From the NCBI GenBank assembly GCA_030068145.1, contig JAPJBO010000464.1:62001-126000 (forward strand): 64,000 nt of DNA. The letters run 5' to 3'. The DNA comes from Diplonema papillatum. Lineage: Eukaryota; Euglenozoa; Diplonemea; Diplonemida; Diplonemidae. Position 1 is the first letter of the stretch. Each line of letters starts with the position of its first letter. Shown in pieces: positions 8,053 through 18,249 of the stretch. The position numbers were made by a program, and so were the translations under genes. The notes beneath the pieces were generated by a model that saw only the letters and a program-made list of their open reading frames with translations, was not told where the DNA came from and ran no database searches.

Positions 8053-9233
8053 CCTCTTGCTGTATGCTAGTCCTGCATGGAATAGCTGCCCAGACTTCTT
8101 GCTGTATGCTAATCCTGCATGGAATAGCTGACCAGACCTCTTGCTGTATGCTAGTCCTGCATGGAATAGCTGACCCGACCTCTTGCTGTATGCTAATCCT
8201 GCATGGAATAGCTGACCAGACCTCTTGCTGTATGCTAGTCCTGCGTGGAATAGCTGCCCAGACTTCTTGCTGTATGCTAATCCTGCATGGAATAGCTGAC
8301 CAGACTTCTTGCTGTATGCTAATCCTGCATGGAATAGCTGACCAGACCTCTTGCTGTATGCGAGTCCTGCATGGAATAGCTGACCCGACCTCTTGCTGTA
8401 TGCTAGTCCTGCGTGGAATAGCTGCCCAGACTTCTTGCTGTATGCTAATCATGCATGGGATAGCTGACCAGACTTCTTGCTGTATGCTAATCCTGCATGG
8501 AATAGCTGACCAGACCTCTTGCTGTATGCGAGTCCTGCATGGAATAGCTGACCCGACCTTTTGCTGTATGCTAATCCTGCATGGAATAGCTGACCAGACC
8601 TCTTGCTGTATGCTAGTACTGCATGGAATAGCTGCCCAGACTTCTTGCTGTATGCTAGTACTGCATGGAATAGCTGCCCAGACTTCTTGCTGTATGCTAA
8701 TCCTGCATGGAATAGCTGACCAGACCTCTTGCTGTATGCTAGTACTGCATGGAATAGCTGACCAGACCTCTTGCTGTATGCTAGTACTGCATGGAATAGC
8801 TGCCCAGACTTCTTGCTGTATGCTAATCCTGCATGGAATAGCTGACCAGACCTCTTGCTGTATGCTAGTACTGCATGGAATAGCTGCCCAGACTTCTTGC
8901 TGTATGCTAATCCTGCATGGAATAGCTGACCAGACCTCTTGCTGTATGCTAGTACTGCATGGAATAGCTGCCCAGACTTCTTGCTGTATGCTAATCCTGC
9001 ATGGAATAGCTGACCAGACCTCTTGCTGTATGCTAGTACTGCATGGAATAGCTGCCCAGACTTCTTGCTGTATGCTAATCCTGCATGGAATAGCTGACCA
9101 GACCTCTTGCTGTATGCTAGTACTGCATGGAATAGCTGCCCAGACTTCTTGCTGTATGCTAATCCTGCATGGAATAGCTGACCAGACCTCTTGCTGTATG
9201 CTAGTCCTGCATGGAATAGCTGCCCAGACTTCT
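8053..9233. repeat. 42-bp minisatellite, about 28 units
   Basis: Unit CTTGCTGTATGCTAATCCTG plus CATGGAATAGCTGACCAGAC. Two variants (AATCCTG with GACC; AGTACTG with GCCC) alternate in the right half, giving an 84-bp higher-order unit. Since 42 is a multiple of three, long open frames exist on both strands, but they encode only the repeat and I do not call a gene. Confidence 0.95.
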
Positions 9234-9507
9234 CAACGCAGCAACAATCTGTGACGAAAGACTGCACAGGCCGCTGACTACCTCTTTGCACGCGTCGTGT
9301 CATGCTTCGGTCACTTCTTGCCCCGCGTACTGTTTGTCTCCGGTGCGCGCTTCACGTTCGCTGTGGTGTCTGACGAGCCTGAGGAAACGCCAGAAGATTC
9401 GGCGCATTTCCTTTTCTCCCTCGCAGGTTGTCTCCGCGGCCGAGACTTCGACTCCTCTATGTTCCTTGCCTTAGCCTGCTCGTCTTCACGGCTCCGCTTC
9501 TTAGTAG

Positions 9508-9670
9508 TAGTATGTGTCGTCTGCCGAAGCAGCCGGAGACAGCAGGCGCAGGGGGCAGGTCTTGCTTTTCTTTTCTCTTCTTCATGGAAACCCGCCCCCG
9601 GCAATACCGACTGTCCAATCACAATCGAGAAAGGTTTGCGCCTATTGTGATGAGGTGGTTGACGAAGCCT
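9508..9670 (-). repeat. 3' fragment of LINE (non-LTR element)
   Basis: Matches the 3' end of the LINE at 17,235-18,135: the strings TCGTCTGCCGAAGCAG and CAGGCGCAGGGGGCAGGTCT are shared. It is preceded on the plus strand by AGTAGTAGTATG, so in the element's sense the tail is a short (TAC)n run. Confidence 0.65.
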
Positions 9671-9756
9671 TATGCACAACACGTGTTTTAGGTGTGCTCA
9701 GCCATCAGGCCATTGGCTGCTAAGCACCCCCCGACCGGTCGATTTGCCACTTTTGT

Positions 9757-10165
9757 GGCCTTTTCGCCGAGCGGTGCTGTCAGCACTTGTTCGCATCAAG
9801 TACATGATGCTGACGGTTGGGGGATCGGCGACCGCGACGCCACGTGAAGGCCCCCCCTTGACACTCGATATGCACGAGAAATACTCGACGTAGCTGCTGC
9901 GACTCCGAATGGAAGGGATATAGAGGTAAGGGGCAAATACAATACAAACACAATCTGATTTGTTCTTCGCTTACACCACCGTGTGTTGGTTTCTCTCTCA
10001 CTCAGGTCTTTGACCTGTTGTGTTTGTGTAATTTGTCGTGTAGGGGTAAACCCGCATGACCTCACGTCCGTTCAACACGTGGTTCGGTAGTTACAGCACT
10101 TGGGATCCCTTCTGTTCTTTGTCGGGCAGCATCGTCGAGCATTTTCTTTCCAGCTGGCGTTTTTT
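9757..10165 (+). repeat. Dispersed repeat RepC
   Basis: Second long copy, including the part CTGACGGTTGGGGGATCGGC at its left and GTCGGGCAGCATCGTCGAGC at its right. Confidence 0.8.
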
Positions 10166-10668
10166 GTTTGTGCGCACTAGCGGAACTCACCTGCTCACAT
10201 TAGTAGTAGTAGTATGTCATCCTAATCCGGGAACATCAGGGAGAAGAACGGAGTAATCTTTACAAACAAACGAGTGACATAAGGTGGCCGCTTGAGCGGT
10301 GCCAATCCGACCGCACACAGCAGCAGTGACGCGTCGGCAGTATTTGCACTTCAGGATGGGGCTGCCGTCATCAGCGTCGACGGCTAGCGATTGTTAACAC
10401 AAAAAAAAAAAAGAAAAAGAAATGTACCTCGGTGAACAATGTCTTTGCTGTGAAGGTAGCTGCAGGCGTAGAGGACTTGCTTCGTGTAGCTTACGACGGT
10501 GTCCTCTTTGAAGTATCCGAATCTCTGAATATTTGAAAGTGAAAGTTAGCTCGAGAGAATCCGAGTCTCCGGGGTGATGTTTAGAGTTAAAGTTCATTGA
10601 GAACCCGGGATTTTAGAGTCTCCGGGTGACCTTCGTCGAATGGGTTCTTTTATAGCAAATACGTCTTA

Positions 10669-10786
10669 CACGGTGGAGTCCAGCCTCAAAAGCTGGAGTT
10701 AAAAAAGCGGGTGTCACACCCGCTTTTCGGGTGTGACTCGGACACGCCCTCTTTACCTCCAGCTTCTGAGGCTGGACCTCACCGTG
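10669..10786. mobile_element. 118-bp TA-flanked MITE, best-preserved copy
   Basis: Long terminal inverted repeats: CACGGTGGAGTCCAGCCTCA at the left and TGAGGCTGGACCTCACCGTG at the right, with TA immediately outside both ends (10,667-10,668; 10,787-10,788). The interior forms a GCGGGTGTCACACCCGC palindrome. TA duplication and size fit a Tc1/mariner-type non-autonomous element; no transposase is present. Confidence 0.8.
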
Positions 10787-10798
10787 TACGGGGGTTGG

Positions 10799-11337
10799 GG
10801 GATTGCAAGAACGTGCTTGGAATGGGTATGTGCTCAACACCGCACTGGTCCCGTCTGCGCCGTGGTTCGGTCCTTTAAGCCACGGACACATAAGGCGGAC
10901 CATCATCAGCGCGGAACCTGAGAGTCTGCAGACAGGACAAGCGGTGTGAGTCTGGTTTGTCAGGCAGAAAAACTTGATTTTTTAGCGTTTATTGTTTTTC
11001 TTTGAACCAATCACACCCGGAAGGCTGTGTGAAATTCTCTAATCGCCTTTCGTGGTGCATCGACTCCCTCAGTGAAACTGTGATAGCTCGTCACAGCCAG
11101 GACCACCCGTGCTACTAGAGCACAGGCGAACGCGTCACGGGGAGAAGGCCCCTACAACCGTGTCCGGCAATCTCTGGGCAAAAACTCAGGGCACTCGCCC
11201 TGATTGTGACTGCGACTCGCTAGGCAGCACTGACTTGTCTTCTCTTTACGGTGGCAATCTGCGAAGTAAACTCCGCAGAGCACAGTGGACATGGGGTTGC
11301 CGTGTGCAGCACCAATGGTTGAAGTACCAAAAGGAAA
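10799..11337 (+). repeat. Dispersed repeat RepA, longest copy
   Basis: Begins TTGCAAGAACGTGCTTGGAA and ends near CACCAATGGTTGAAGTACC. Other copies are at 24,265, 28,362, 46,240, 53,047 and 61,797, with a fragment at 23,265. A stretch of about 100 bp at 10,965-11,080 is absent from other copies and is an insertion into this one. Confidence 0.85.
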
Positions 11338-11379
11338 AAGAGTGCGAGGAAGTAATCCTGCGTTAAGGGGGTCGTTGTT

Positions 11380-11620
11380 ATTGGTGCTGGTTTTGAGGGA
11401 TAAGGAAACATTAGAATTCTTTTTGCGGTGGTCTCCGCTGGCCCGGTAGTTGGTGCTACCGCCAACTTCTTTTACACTCGTTCTCTTCTCTTCGCACTAC
11501 TGTACGTACTCTTCTTCTCACTTTGGCTAGCCAAAAAAAAGGGAACTCCCGCGACCGACACCACGAACACATTCGCAATGAATGTGGCCCTGGGCCCCCC
11601 ACGTGCATACATGTTGAGCA
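11380..11620 (+). repeat. Dispersed repeat RepD, left part
   Basis: Runs from TTGGTGCTGGTTTTGAGGG to the TSD ATGTTGAGCA. It continues at 12,860-12,985 after a 1,239-bp insertion. Uninterrupted copies lie at 23,533-23,893 and 23,893-24,262. Confidence 0.8.
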
Positions 11621-12859
11621 TTGAGTTCTTTAAGGTGCAAGTGCCATCAGCACTGTTCACGGGCTAGTGTTACTTTATGACGTCGTCCGTCGGGAGAGTC
11701 AACGATGATGAGGATGTGGTCAAACTAGTCGTTTCCAAGTCAAGTTCAATTCCCGCTCGCTTTCGTGGTGCGGACTTTCCGGGCCGGTTTGGCTGTTTCC
11801 GGGTCGACGATGGGGAAGAAGTCAGGCATTCCATTTCGTGATCGAGCGTAGAGTTGTTCACGGCCTGCCGCGATCGCTTCAATCTTCGTGGCTTCCCTGT
11901 CGGGGATGCGAGCTTCGAGGACTCCTGCAGGGGTCGCTTCCGCCTCCTTCTGGGAGGCGCGTCTTTGGGCTCGCCGGTTGGCGTGCGCGGAAGGGTTGTT
12001 TGTATGGGGATGATGTTCCCCGTTGATGACGTCTTGGGCGACGGTGATGATGACGGTGATGAAGGCGGGGAGGTTGGTGAGCTGGTGAGGCACCGCGCCG
12101 TTCGCGTGCGTTGCCGCGTCGCTGCCTTCTTGGCCGGGCGCTTCGGCCCCCGGTGGGTGGTCGGTCGCGGGGTCTCCTGCAGGATACGCTTCCGCCCCTT
12201 CCTGGGCGACTCGGACAGTTGCTCAGCCGCAGGCGAGCGCGGCGTGGCCGCGGGCGCCGGCGTGTTCGTGTTGGGTGGTGCGGCGGGCTTCGTAGCCTTC
12301 GGTTCGTCGGCACTGTGGTGCCCTTTGCCGCAGCACGCGGCGGGTCGTCGCTCTGCGAGCGTCGGCAGCTGGCGGCACCCTTCGCACGGGCCGCGGTTGT
12401 GTTCGCGGCACCCGTGGTGCCCTGCGGCACAGCACGTCTTCGGCGTGTTGCAGACCGCGCACCTGGACATTCGGTGTCGGTCGCAGATCGCGATGGGTAG
12501 CCCGTCGTCGGCGGCGTGGTGGTGCCGACAGCACGCCTGCACGGTGGGCCCCTGTTTGTCTCCGAGGCGGCGGCAGACCTCACACTTCCCCTTGTAGTGC
12601 GCGACGCACTTCGTCGCGTTCCTCTTGTCGACCACCGCGCCCAGAAAATGGACGGGGTCCGGGTTTGCGGCAGGTCTCTGGGGGGCGGGCCACCGGCCTG
12701 CCCTCGCGCGTCGTTCGTCGTTGTACACGGGCCCATTGTCGTAGGCTCCGTTCCCCTTCAACTGTTCCTGGACGATTCCTCCTGTAGCGGGCATCCGGTG
12801 TCGGGGTCTGGGTTCCAGGCCCGGCAGGCTGGGCAGTCCAATAAAGGACAGTGCCGTGG
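11621..12859 (-). mobile_element. 1.24-kb insertion in RepD with 10-bp target duplication
   Basis: The decamer ATGTTGAGCA stands at both borders (11,611-11,620 and 12,860-12,869), and in intact RepD copies (near 24,137) it occurs once, with flanks that match both sides. The insertion holds one minus-strand gene and no visible terminal inverted repeat or poly-A tail. A 9-11 bp duplication is typical of Mutator-like elements, but no transposase motif is seen, so the class is open. Confidence 0.7.
11670..12794 (-). CDS. Cys/His-rich putative zinc-binding protein with basic C-terminus
   Basis: A 374-residue frame from an ATG. Residues about 62-160 hold three copies of a C-x2-H-x4-C-x2-C-(5-13 residues)-C-C-(H/x)3-H-H pattern, for example CDRHRMSRCAVCN and CREHNRGPCEGC, suggesting three zinc-binding modules. 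The rest is low-complexity, rich in Ser, Thr, Pro, Arg and Lys, with clusters such as KRPAKKAATRQRTR that could be nuclear-targeting or nucleic-acid-binding. A related protein is at 50,150-50,764. The gene fills an insertion with a target duplication, so it is probably element-encoded. I do not recognise a named family. Confidence 0.6.
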   Translation of the reverse strand: MPATGGIVQEQLKGNGAYDNGPVYNDERRARAGRWPAPQRPAANPDPVHFLGAVVDKRNATKCVAHYKGKCEVCRRLGDKQGPTVQACCRHHHAADDGLPIAICDRHRMSRCAVCNTPKTCCAAGHHGCREHNRGPCEGCRQLPTLAERRPAACCGKGHHSADEPKATKPAAPPNTNTPAPAATPRSPAAEQLSESPRKGRKRILQETPRPTTHRGPKRPAKKAATRQRTRTARCLTSSPTSPPSSPSSSPSPKTSSTGNIIPIQTTLPRTPTGEPKDAPPRRRRKRPLQESSKLASPTGKPRRLKRSRQAVNNSTLDHEMECLTSSPSSTRKQPNRPGKSAPRKRAGIELDLETTSLTTSSSSLTLPTDDVIK

Positions 12860-12985
12860 ATGTTGAGCAGGGGTTGCCGTGTCGCCCGTATCGGTCTAAG
12901 TCAACACTGTTACTTTCATGGGATGTTCACCGGGGAAGGGTCCGACCTAACCGCTAGTCGGCAGCAACGTCGAAAAGGGGGAGGG
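12860..12985 (+). repeat. Dispersed repeat RepD, right part
   Basis: Resumes with the duplicated ATGTTGAGCA and runs through ACTGTTACTTTCATGGGATG to CAACGTCGAAAAGGGGG, as in the intact copies. Confidence 0.8.
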
Positions 12986-13103
12986 GGAACGAAGATAGAA
13001 AATCGGCGGGGTTGACAAGCTCGTTAGTGGTCGTTTGTAGATCAGTACAACCTTCAACTACGCCTAGCACGAGGCCAGGCGGTCTCTAGCGGACCTCCAG
13101 TAC

Positions 13104-13280
13104 ATTAAGCGCAAGCCGGCAAGTCGTCAACAAACGTGGCACGAAAAGCAAGCTTCGCCCACATTAAGCGCAAGCCGGCAAGTCGTCAACAAACGTGGCA
13201 CGAAAAGCAAGCTTCGCCCACATTAAGCGCAAGCCGGCAAGTCGTCAACAAACGTGGCACGAAAAGCAAGCTTCGCCCGC
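13104..13280. repeat. 59-bp tandem repeat, three units
   Basis: Unit TTAAGCGCAAGCCGGCAAGT, CGTCAACAAACGTGGCACGA and AAAGCAAGCTTCGCCCACA. The three copies are almost identical, so the array is recent. Confidence 0.9.
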
Positions 13281-13377
13281 ACAACACCACAGCCTTGCGT
13301 CCTCTTATTCACAACGGACACCAAACCAGACTCCAGTCCTGCAAAGCCGAGGTCCCGTCTGTTCCGTAGGGCAAAGG

Positions 13378-13530
13378 TTATTCCCCGAAGTTGCGGTACG
13401 TGCAGCGCGCCTCGTGGGTACGCAGGCCTTTGAGGCCACAAAACAAATGACCGTCCTTGGTGCGGTAGGTGAAGCAGCGTTTGCAGCGGTGGAGGGGTGG
13501 GCATGCGTGGCTTCTTTCGTTGTACACGTT
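13378..13530 (-). CDS. C2HC zinc-finger-like fragment
   Basis: The minus-strand frame ending at 13,378 reads HRCKRCFTYRTKDGH then LFCGLKGLRTHEARCTY. Cys pairs and the LRTHEARC ending look like a C2H2/C2HC finger of the type found in some retrotransposon proteins. There is no start codon close by; it is a fragment or an exon. Function not assigned. Confidence 0.3.
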   Translation of the reverse strand, partial: NVYNERSHACPPLHRCKRCFTYRTKDGHLFCGLKGLRTHEARCTYRNFGE

Positions 13531-13694
13531 GCTAACTTGTTTTGGCAAGCCAGGTTCGCAACAATTTATGACTGACACCAAGATCTCGCTGTGATGATGA
13601 GTCTTACTTTCTTGTCATATGGGGGGTGTTAATCGGGTACCGCATGACCACTGCTGTAAAAAGGCTGGTGCGAATGGAGGGTGGCTATACGGTG

Positions 13695-14400
13695 CAAGTT
13701 CACTTAGGAATCCGGGGGGTTATAGTCTCCAGGGGACCAATGTCGTAAAGGTTCCTTTAAGGGATAGAATGTTAGTGTGCGTATTGTATCTACGGTAGTG
13801 GCAGTACGTGTGTTTGTGTGTGGGTTCTTGGTTGCCGATTGCCGATGAATCGACTTATTTTAGAGCGCGCTCTCATTTTCTATGTGTCTCGTCATCTCCG
13901 GTGTTCTTGCGACCAACACCGCAGTTCACGTTCGGTAGGAATGCTTTCTCGGGTCTCCCACGTTCTACGTGTTTTTAGAGTGTAAGTTCACTTAGAAATC
14001 CCGGGGTGTATAGTCTCCGGTGAACAGTGTCGTAAAAGGTTCCTTCAAGGTATCCTATGTTAGCGTGCGTATCGTATCTGCTGCAGTGGCAGTACGTGTG
14101 CTTGTGCGTCTGTGTTGCCTATTTGCCGACCAGTCGACTTATTTTAGAGTGAAAATTCACTTAGGGATCCGGGGTTGTATAGTCTCCGGGGGACCATTGT
14201 CGTAACGGTTCCTTTCGGGTATAGTATGTTCGTGTGTGTATCATATCTGCTGTAGTGGCAGTACGTGTACTTGTGCGTGTGTCTCTGTCGCATATTGCCG
14301 ACTATTCGACTGATTTTAGCGCGCGCTCTCACTTCCTGCGTGTCTTGACATTTCCGTGGTTCTTACGACCGACACCGAGTTCACGTTCGCAGGGAATGTG
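13695..14400 (+). repeat. Three copies of an LTR-like unit
   Basis: Copies start at about 13,695, 13,980 and 14,149 with (A)AGTTCACTTAGRRATCCGGGG, pass CGTAAAGGTTCCTTTMRGG and reach GCGCGCTCTCA and a CCGACACCGAGTTCACGTTC-type end that resembles part of RepD. The middle copy is shorter. Partial copies continue at 15,380-15,690. It may derive from a retrotransposon terminal repeat; no coding part was found. Confidence 0.6.
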
Positions 14401-15089
14401 ATCTCTAAGGCCTTTTTTCTCGGGTAATAACCTTGCGCAAGTGTTCTCGTCGGAATATTAATCTTGACGAGTTTTAAAAAGCCGGTGTTTTCGAGTCACC
14501 GGTTGACCGGTGAAGACAGGGAAGGGCATTGAAGGGCGACATTGGTGCAGTCACTACCAGGTGACTACCTGGGACACGTCCCGGGGTGTCCCGGTCTGTC
14601 ATTTACCCGGTACAGCTTTAGTCAGCATGGCAACAACAAGGCAACGAATGGTACCCTCCGGGCCGGCACGCCTGCAACAAAGGCTTCGTCCCTGACCATG
14701 CAGCCAGAGTGACCACCCGTTCTAACAGGGTTTCAGCTGCTGAACTGGCAGGTACTCGGACTCCGACAGCGATACAGCATTTCCGACTCCCGCAATCACG
14801 AACAAACTCAAAGAGGCCCAGCGACAACTTTCTTTCGAAGAAATGCGTAGCTTTGGCTTATTATTTTGCTTTCGTTGTCGACAACATTATTTACTTTCAG
14901 CGTCTTCCTATGTCTTTTTAGTGACGGTCTTTTGAGTTTTCTTCCTGTACCGAAAGAACCGGAGCGCAAAAGGAACAGTCGATACCTTGATGAGAGAAGC
15001 CAGATTTCCTGTAGCACGTTCCATGAAAATGGAGAGACTGGTCGGGGTGTAGTCGACGCCGTAATACTGCGTGTGTGTGTGTGTGTATT

Positions 15090-15400
15090 TAAGTTCAGGG
15101 CTTTAAGTGGGTAACGGCTGAATCGAAGAAAAGCCCGCTTGTCACGTTCACCAGTGGGCTGCTTTTAGGTCCGGTGGCTCCTCTCCGAAGGGTGGGTGGG
15201 GTAGGATCCTTCGAGAGACGGATAGAGCGTGAGGTTGCCACCTTCTCTCTTAAGACTATCTCTTGCGGTGTCGGGGGTTTCGCCTTTGTCGCAATAGCTG
15301 AATGTCTTTGCACAGCTGCACACTCACCCGAGGATGTGGCGAGCCAGCTCTCTCTGTGCCACGAGATTGGCCTGGTCATCGTCAAAAGGGTTCCTTTAAG
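15090..15400. repeat. Dispersed repeat RepF
   Basis: Matches 32,950-33,290: shared strings AAGTTCAGGGCTTT, GTCACGTTCACCAGT, CTCACCCGAGGATGTGGC and ATTGGCCTGGTCATC-type end. The minus strand shows a short open stretch in both copies, without a recognised domain. Confidence 0.65.
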
Positions 15401-15487
15401 ATATCGTCGTTATCATCGTGCATAACGCACCTGCGGTACTATCTGTGCGTGTGCGTGTGCGTGCCTTTGTTGCTTATTGTCGACCAT

Positions 15488-15690
15488 CCGACTTATAGCG
15501 CGCTCTCATTTCCTGTTGTGTCTAGTCATTTCTGGGGTACTATCGGGCACTAATTACGACTTATAGCGCGCTCTCATTTCCTGTTGTGTCTAGCCATTTC
15601 TGGGGTACTATTCGGGTCTAATTACGACTTATATAGCGCGCCCTCATTTCCTATTGTATCTACTCATTTCCGGGGTTCTATCGGGTCGAT
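15488..15690. repeat. 69-bp tandem repeat, about three units
   Basis: Units start near 15,490, 15,559 and 15,628 with ACTTATAGCGCGCTCTCATT and continue CTAGTCATTTCTGGGGTACT. They are copies of the right end of the 13.7-14.4 kb unit. Confidence 0.75.
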
Positions 15691-15852
15691 TACGATTGCG
15701 AGTCACCTCTGATGTTTACCAGTCCCGTACTTTCAAGATCGAGTATATTCGGCGGGGTGGTCTCGGTCTCTTGCGATTCTGATGCACAGGGAATCTTGTT
15801 ACGCCTGTCATCGCCAACGACAAGAAAACGCGCTGGTAAGGCGAAGGCATAC

Positions 15853-16183
15853 TCGGATGATGTTGGGATGCATGACGCCTTCCATGACTTCGAGCTCGGA
15901 CTTAATGTTAGCCAGCTGTTCTTGCTGGTTGTCCTCCCCGAACTCCATGACCTTCACTGCGACCAGTTTGCCGCTGACGGTCAGTCCCTCGTACACAGAA
16001 GCGAACGACCCTTTGCCGAGAAGCCTTCCCTTCTGCCACGAGGCGAGCTCTTGCGGGGAGGGGACCCATTCGTAGATAGAGGTGGGCACGTGCTGCGTGT
16101 ACGTACTGTTCGCAGCCGCGATCTGCGGGCTTTGGCTAGGGCTGGGCTGCGTTTCCGCAGCGAACGACCTGTGTTGGTGTAGT
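15853..16183 (-). CDS. Protein kinase N-lobe exon (MEKK-like)
   Basis: Encodes WQKGRLLGKGSFASVYEG (glycine-rich loop), VAVKVMEFG (catalytic Lys), KSELEVMEGVMHPNIIR (helix C Glu and subdomain IV start). Upstream the frame stays open through a Ser/Pro/Gln-rich stretch (TQPSPSQSPQ). No ATG is in frame; the codon at 16,087-16,089 is GTG, so the true start lies in an earlier exon. After HPNIIR the sequence reads GTATGC, a good donor. The C-lobe exon on the same strand is at 6,090-6,357, in correct order. I infer one gene with a long, repeat-filled intron, or a gene broken by insertions. Subdomains V-VIa remain unlocated. Confidence 0.75.
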
Positions 16184-16189
16184 GGTAGT

Positions 16190-17230
16190 AGAGCGATAGA
16201 CCGTGAAGTACCGTGAATAGTTTGATGCTAGCATGCAGAATATCTGTAGCGATGAGCCACTGGATGACTACCTGTTCGATCGTACCGTGTCGTGCTTCTA
16301 ACCTTGTACAAGTGTTAGGTATTCGTCGGATATATTAATCTAAGATCTGCGATCTTCTACGACAAAAGAAAAAGATCTTGAGGTTGAAATGCAGAATATT
16401 CGTCGCGAATGGCCTGCAGTAGTCAATAGGTGGACTACCTTTTCGACCGTACCGTGTCGCGCAACCGTGAAATACAGCACCAGGCAACTCTACGCAGCTC
16501 TGGAGAGGATAGAGGTCTCCTTGACGGTGGTGTCACGTGGTGCCCCGTGATAGACACCAGCAGACTGCATATGGCCCATTTAGCCTGAACAATACATTGC
16601 AGGGCAACCCGCGAGCTTGTGAGTACTATACGGTAGACAGCAGCAGGCTGTATGCGGCCCATTTAGCCTGGACAATACATTGCAGGGCAATTGGCGTGAT
16701 TTGTCGTGCGGGGTGGACTCGCATGACACGTCCGTTCAACACGCGGTTCGGTAGTTACGGCATTTGTGATCCCTTCGGTCAGTGAAAGTTCGCTTGAAAC
16801 TCTTTGCCGCCTGTGCAGGTATTCTTGACTCAACAAGTGTCCGGTGTGGCAGGTAACAGAGGATTCGTATCCAAGTTGTAAGGTGTGCTGTGATGACTGG
16901 CAGGAGTGCAGTGATATCCCGGTGGCATGAAATTTTGCTTTTCAGGATTCCTGGTGCCCCAGCACCTTTGCGCTGACACACTGCAGTGCATCTACGACTA
17001 TCTAGCTAATGCACTGCACAAACAGCAGGAAATTACCGGTGTTTTTCCACCGCATATCAGAGGTTAGCGGCGGGGACGCAACCTCAGAAGCTCAAAGCTG
17101 GAGTTAGAAAAGTGGGTGTCACACGTGGGAACACTGACGGGCAGTGCAAAAAAAAAAAAAACGCAACACCGCGTGAGCACCCAAGAAAAAAGAGAGGACA
17201 TTTCCTGATTTAGGCTTCCTCCGGCATTAG
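16190..17230. other. Intergenic, dispersed-repeat fragments only
   Basis: Holds a RepC fragment (16,688-16,790) and two near copies of CAGCAGRCTGYATRYGGCCC plus ATTTAGCCTGRACAATACATTG at 16,557 and 16,640. It also holds a CACGGTG-family MITE remnant near 17,085-17,125. No gene recognised. Confidence 0.5.
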
Positions 17231-17234
17231 CGGG

Positions 17235-18135
17235 ACTGGGTGCTTATAGTAGTAGTATGTGTCGTCTGCCGAAGCAGTCAGAAACAGCAGGCGCAGGGGG
17301 CAGGTCTTGCTTTACTTTTCACTTCTGCATGGAGACCCGCCCCCCAGGCAATCCTGACTGCCGAATCACGGTCGCGAAAGGTTTGTGCCGTATAGCGATG
17401 AGGTGGTTGAGGTCGACCGCGTTTCTTCTTTCGACGCGTCGTTGCAAGAAGCACGCTCGACGCGGGCTGGTCCGCCCTCAGGCAGTGCCCAGCGAAGCGG
17501 AGCCGCTTTCTCTGCAACTCAACTTCGATCCTCGGGAACTAATCCGCAAAGAGGTCATTGTTGCTACAGCGCGTCTCGCGACTGTAGACCTTAATGCCTC
17601 GAACAAACCGAACCAGACGAGTGTATGCTCCCGTGATCTCAGGAAGCAGGGAAGTGCCAACGATCCGAGTTTCGGCGCCTGACAGAAAGACGGGAACCAC
17701 GAGCGTTTTGAAAAACAAACCCTTTAGGTCGAGCCTAATCGTGGACCGCCAAACAGACTTCAGTCTGTACTGCTACCCAGGCCAAAGACTTGTTCCGTAG
17801 GAAATCCGCTCTGCTGTCCACGAGCATGGAGCCGAGGTACACGTATCGTCCACACGTAGGACCAAAGCACACGCCCGCGTTCGGAACGTCCACCCCCTCA
17901 ACTTCTCTCATGATCGCATCGATCGCGAGGTTCAACAGCGTTGGGGCCAATGTGTCCCCTTGGAGGACGCCCGAGCAAAGCTCGATGGCCTCTGTTAGAC
18001 GATGTGGCGTGCATATCTGTGTTGTCGCCCCACGGTATGTACTAATGATAGCACTCCGGATCGAATCCGGTACACCGTAGGCTCCGAGAAGCTTTTCCAA
18101 TGCGGTCGAAAAGTCTACGAACACTAAAAAAGCGC
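17235..18135 (-). pseudogene. Non-LTR retrotransposon (LINE), 3' part, frameshifted
   Basis: Minus-strand frames encode an RT segment FVDFSTALEKLLGAYGVP, SGVLQGDTLAPTLLNLAID (a typical LINE RT motif) and YLGSMLVDSRADF. After at least one frameshift comes the C-terminal signature RKRLRFAGHCLRADQP and KKKRGRP. The AFD segment after DFS is partly missing and the catalytic FADD-type box is not visible, so it is dead. The tail in its own sense is a short (TAC)n run. Related 3' ends are at 9,508-9,670 and 38,880-39,040. Confidence 0.7.
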
Positions 18136-18245
18136 TTAGGGTAGGCGGTTTTTTTTTTTTTTTGGCCCATGTCCGCGCGCGCGTAAATTTTTGGGAACCC
18201 CCGGAAAAAAAAAAACTTTTGCCAAAAAAAGACTTTTGGGATCTG
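18128..18245. repeat. T/A-run element, copy 1
   Basis: AGGGTAGGCGG, a T15 run, GGCCCATGTCCG, a GCGCGCGCG stretch, then AAAAAAAAAAACTTTTGCC. An inverted relative is at 19,690-19,808. The two could pair, and they bracket 18,250-19,690. Confidence 0.7.
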
Positions 18246-18249
18246 TGCA

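Noticed and set aside
8064..9254. Long open frame of 396 codons (Cys-rich 14-residue repeats)
   Set aside because: It is only the 42-bp array read in one frame; other frames and the opposite strand are equally open because the period is a multiple of three.
11854..12597. Plus-strand open frames opposite the Cys/His gene
   Set aside because: Shadows of the minus-strand gene in GC-rich sequence; no motif of their own.
15808..15852. Continuation of the kinase N-lobe after HPNIIR
   Set aside because: The continuation loses kinase similarity exactly where a GTATGC donor begins, so it is read as intron.
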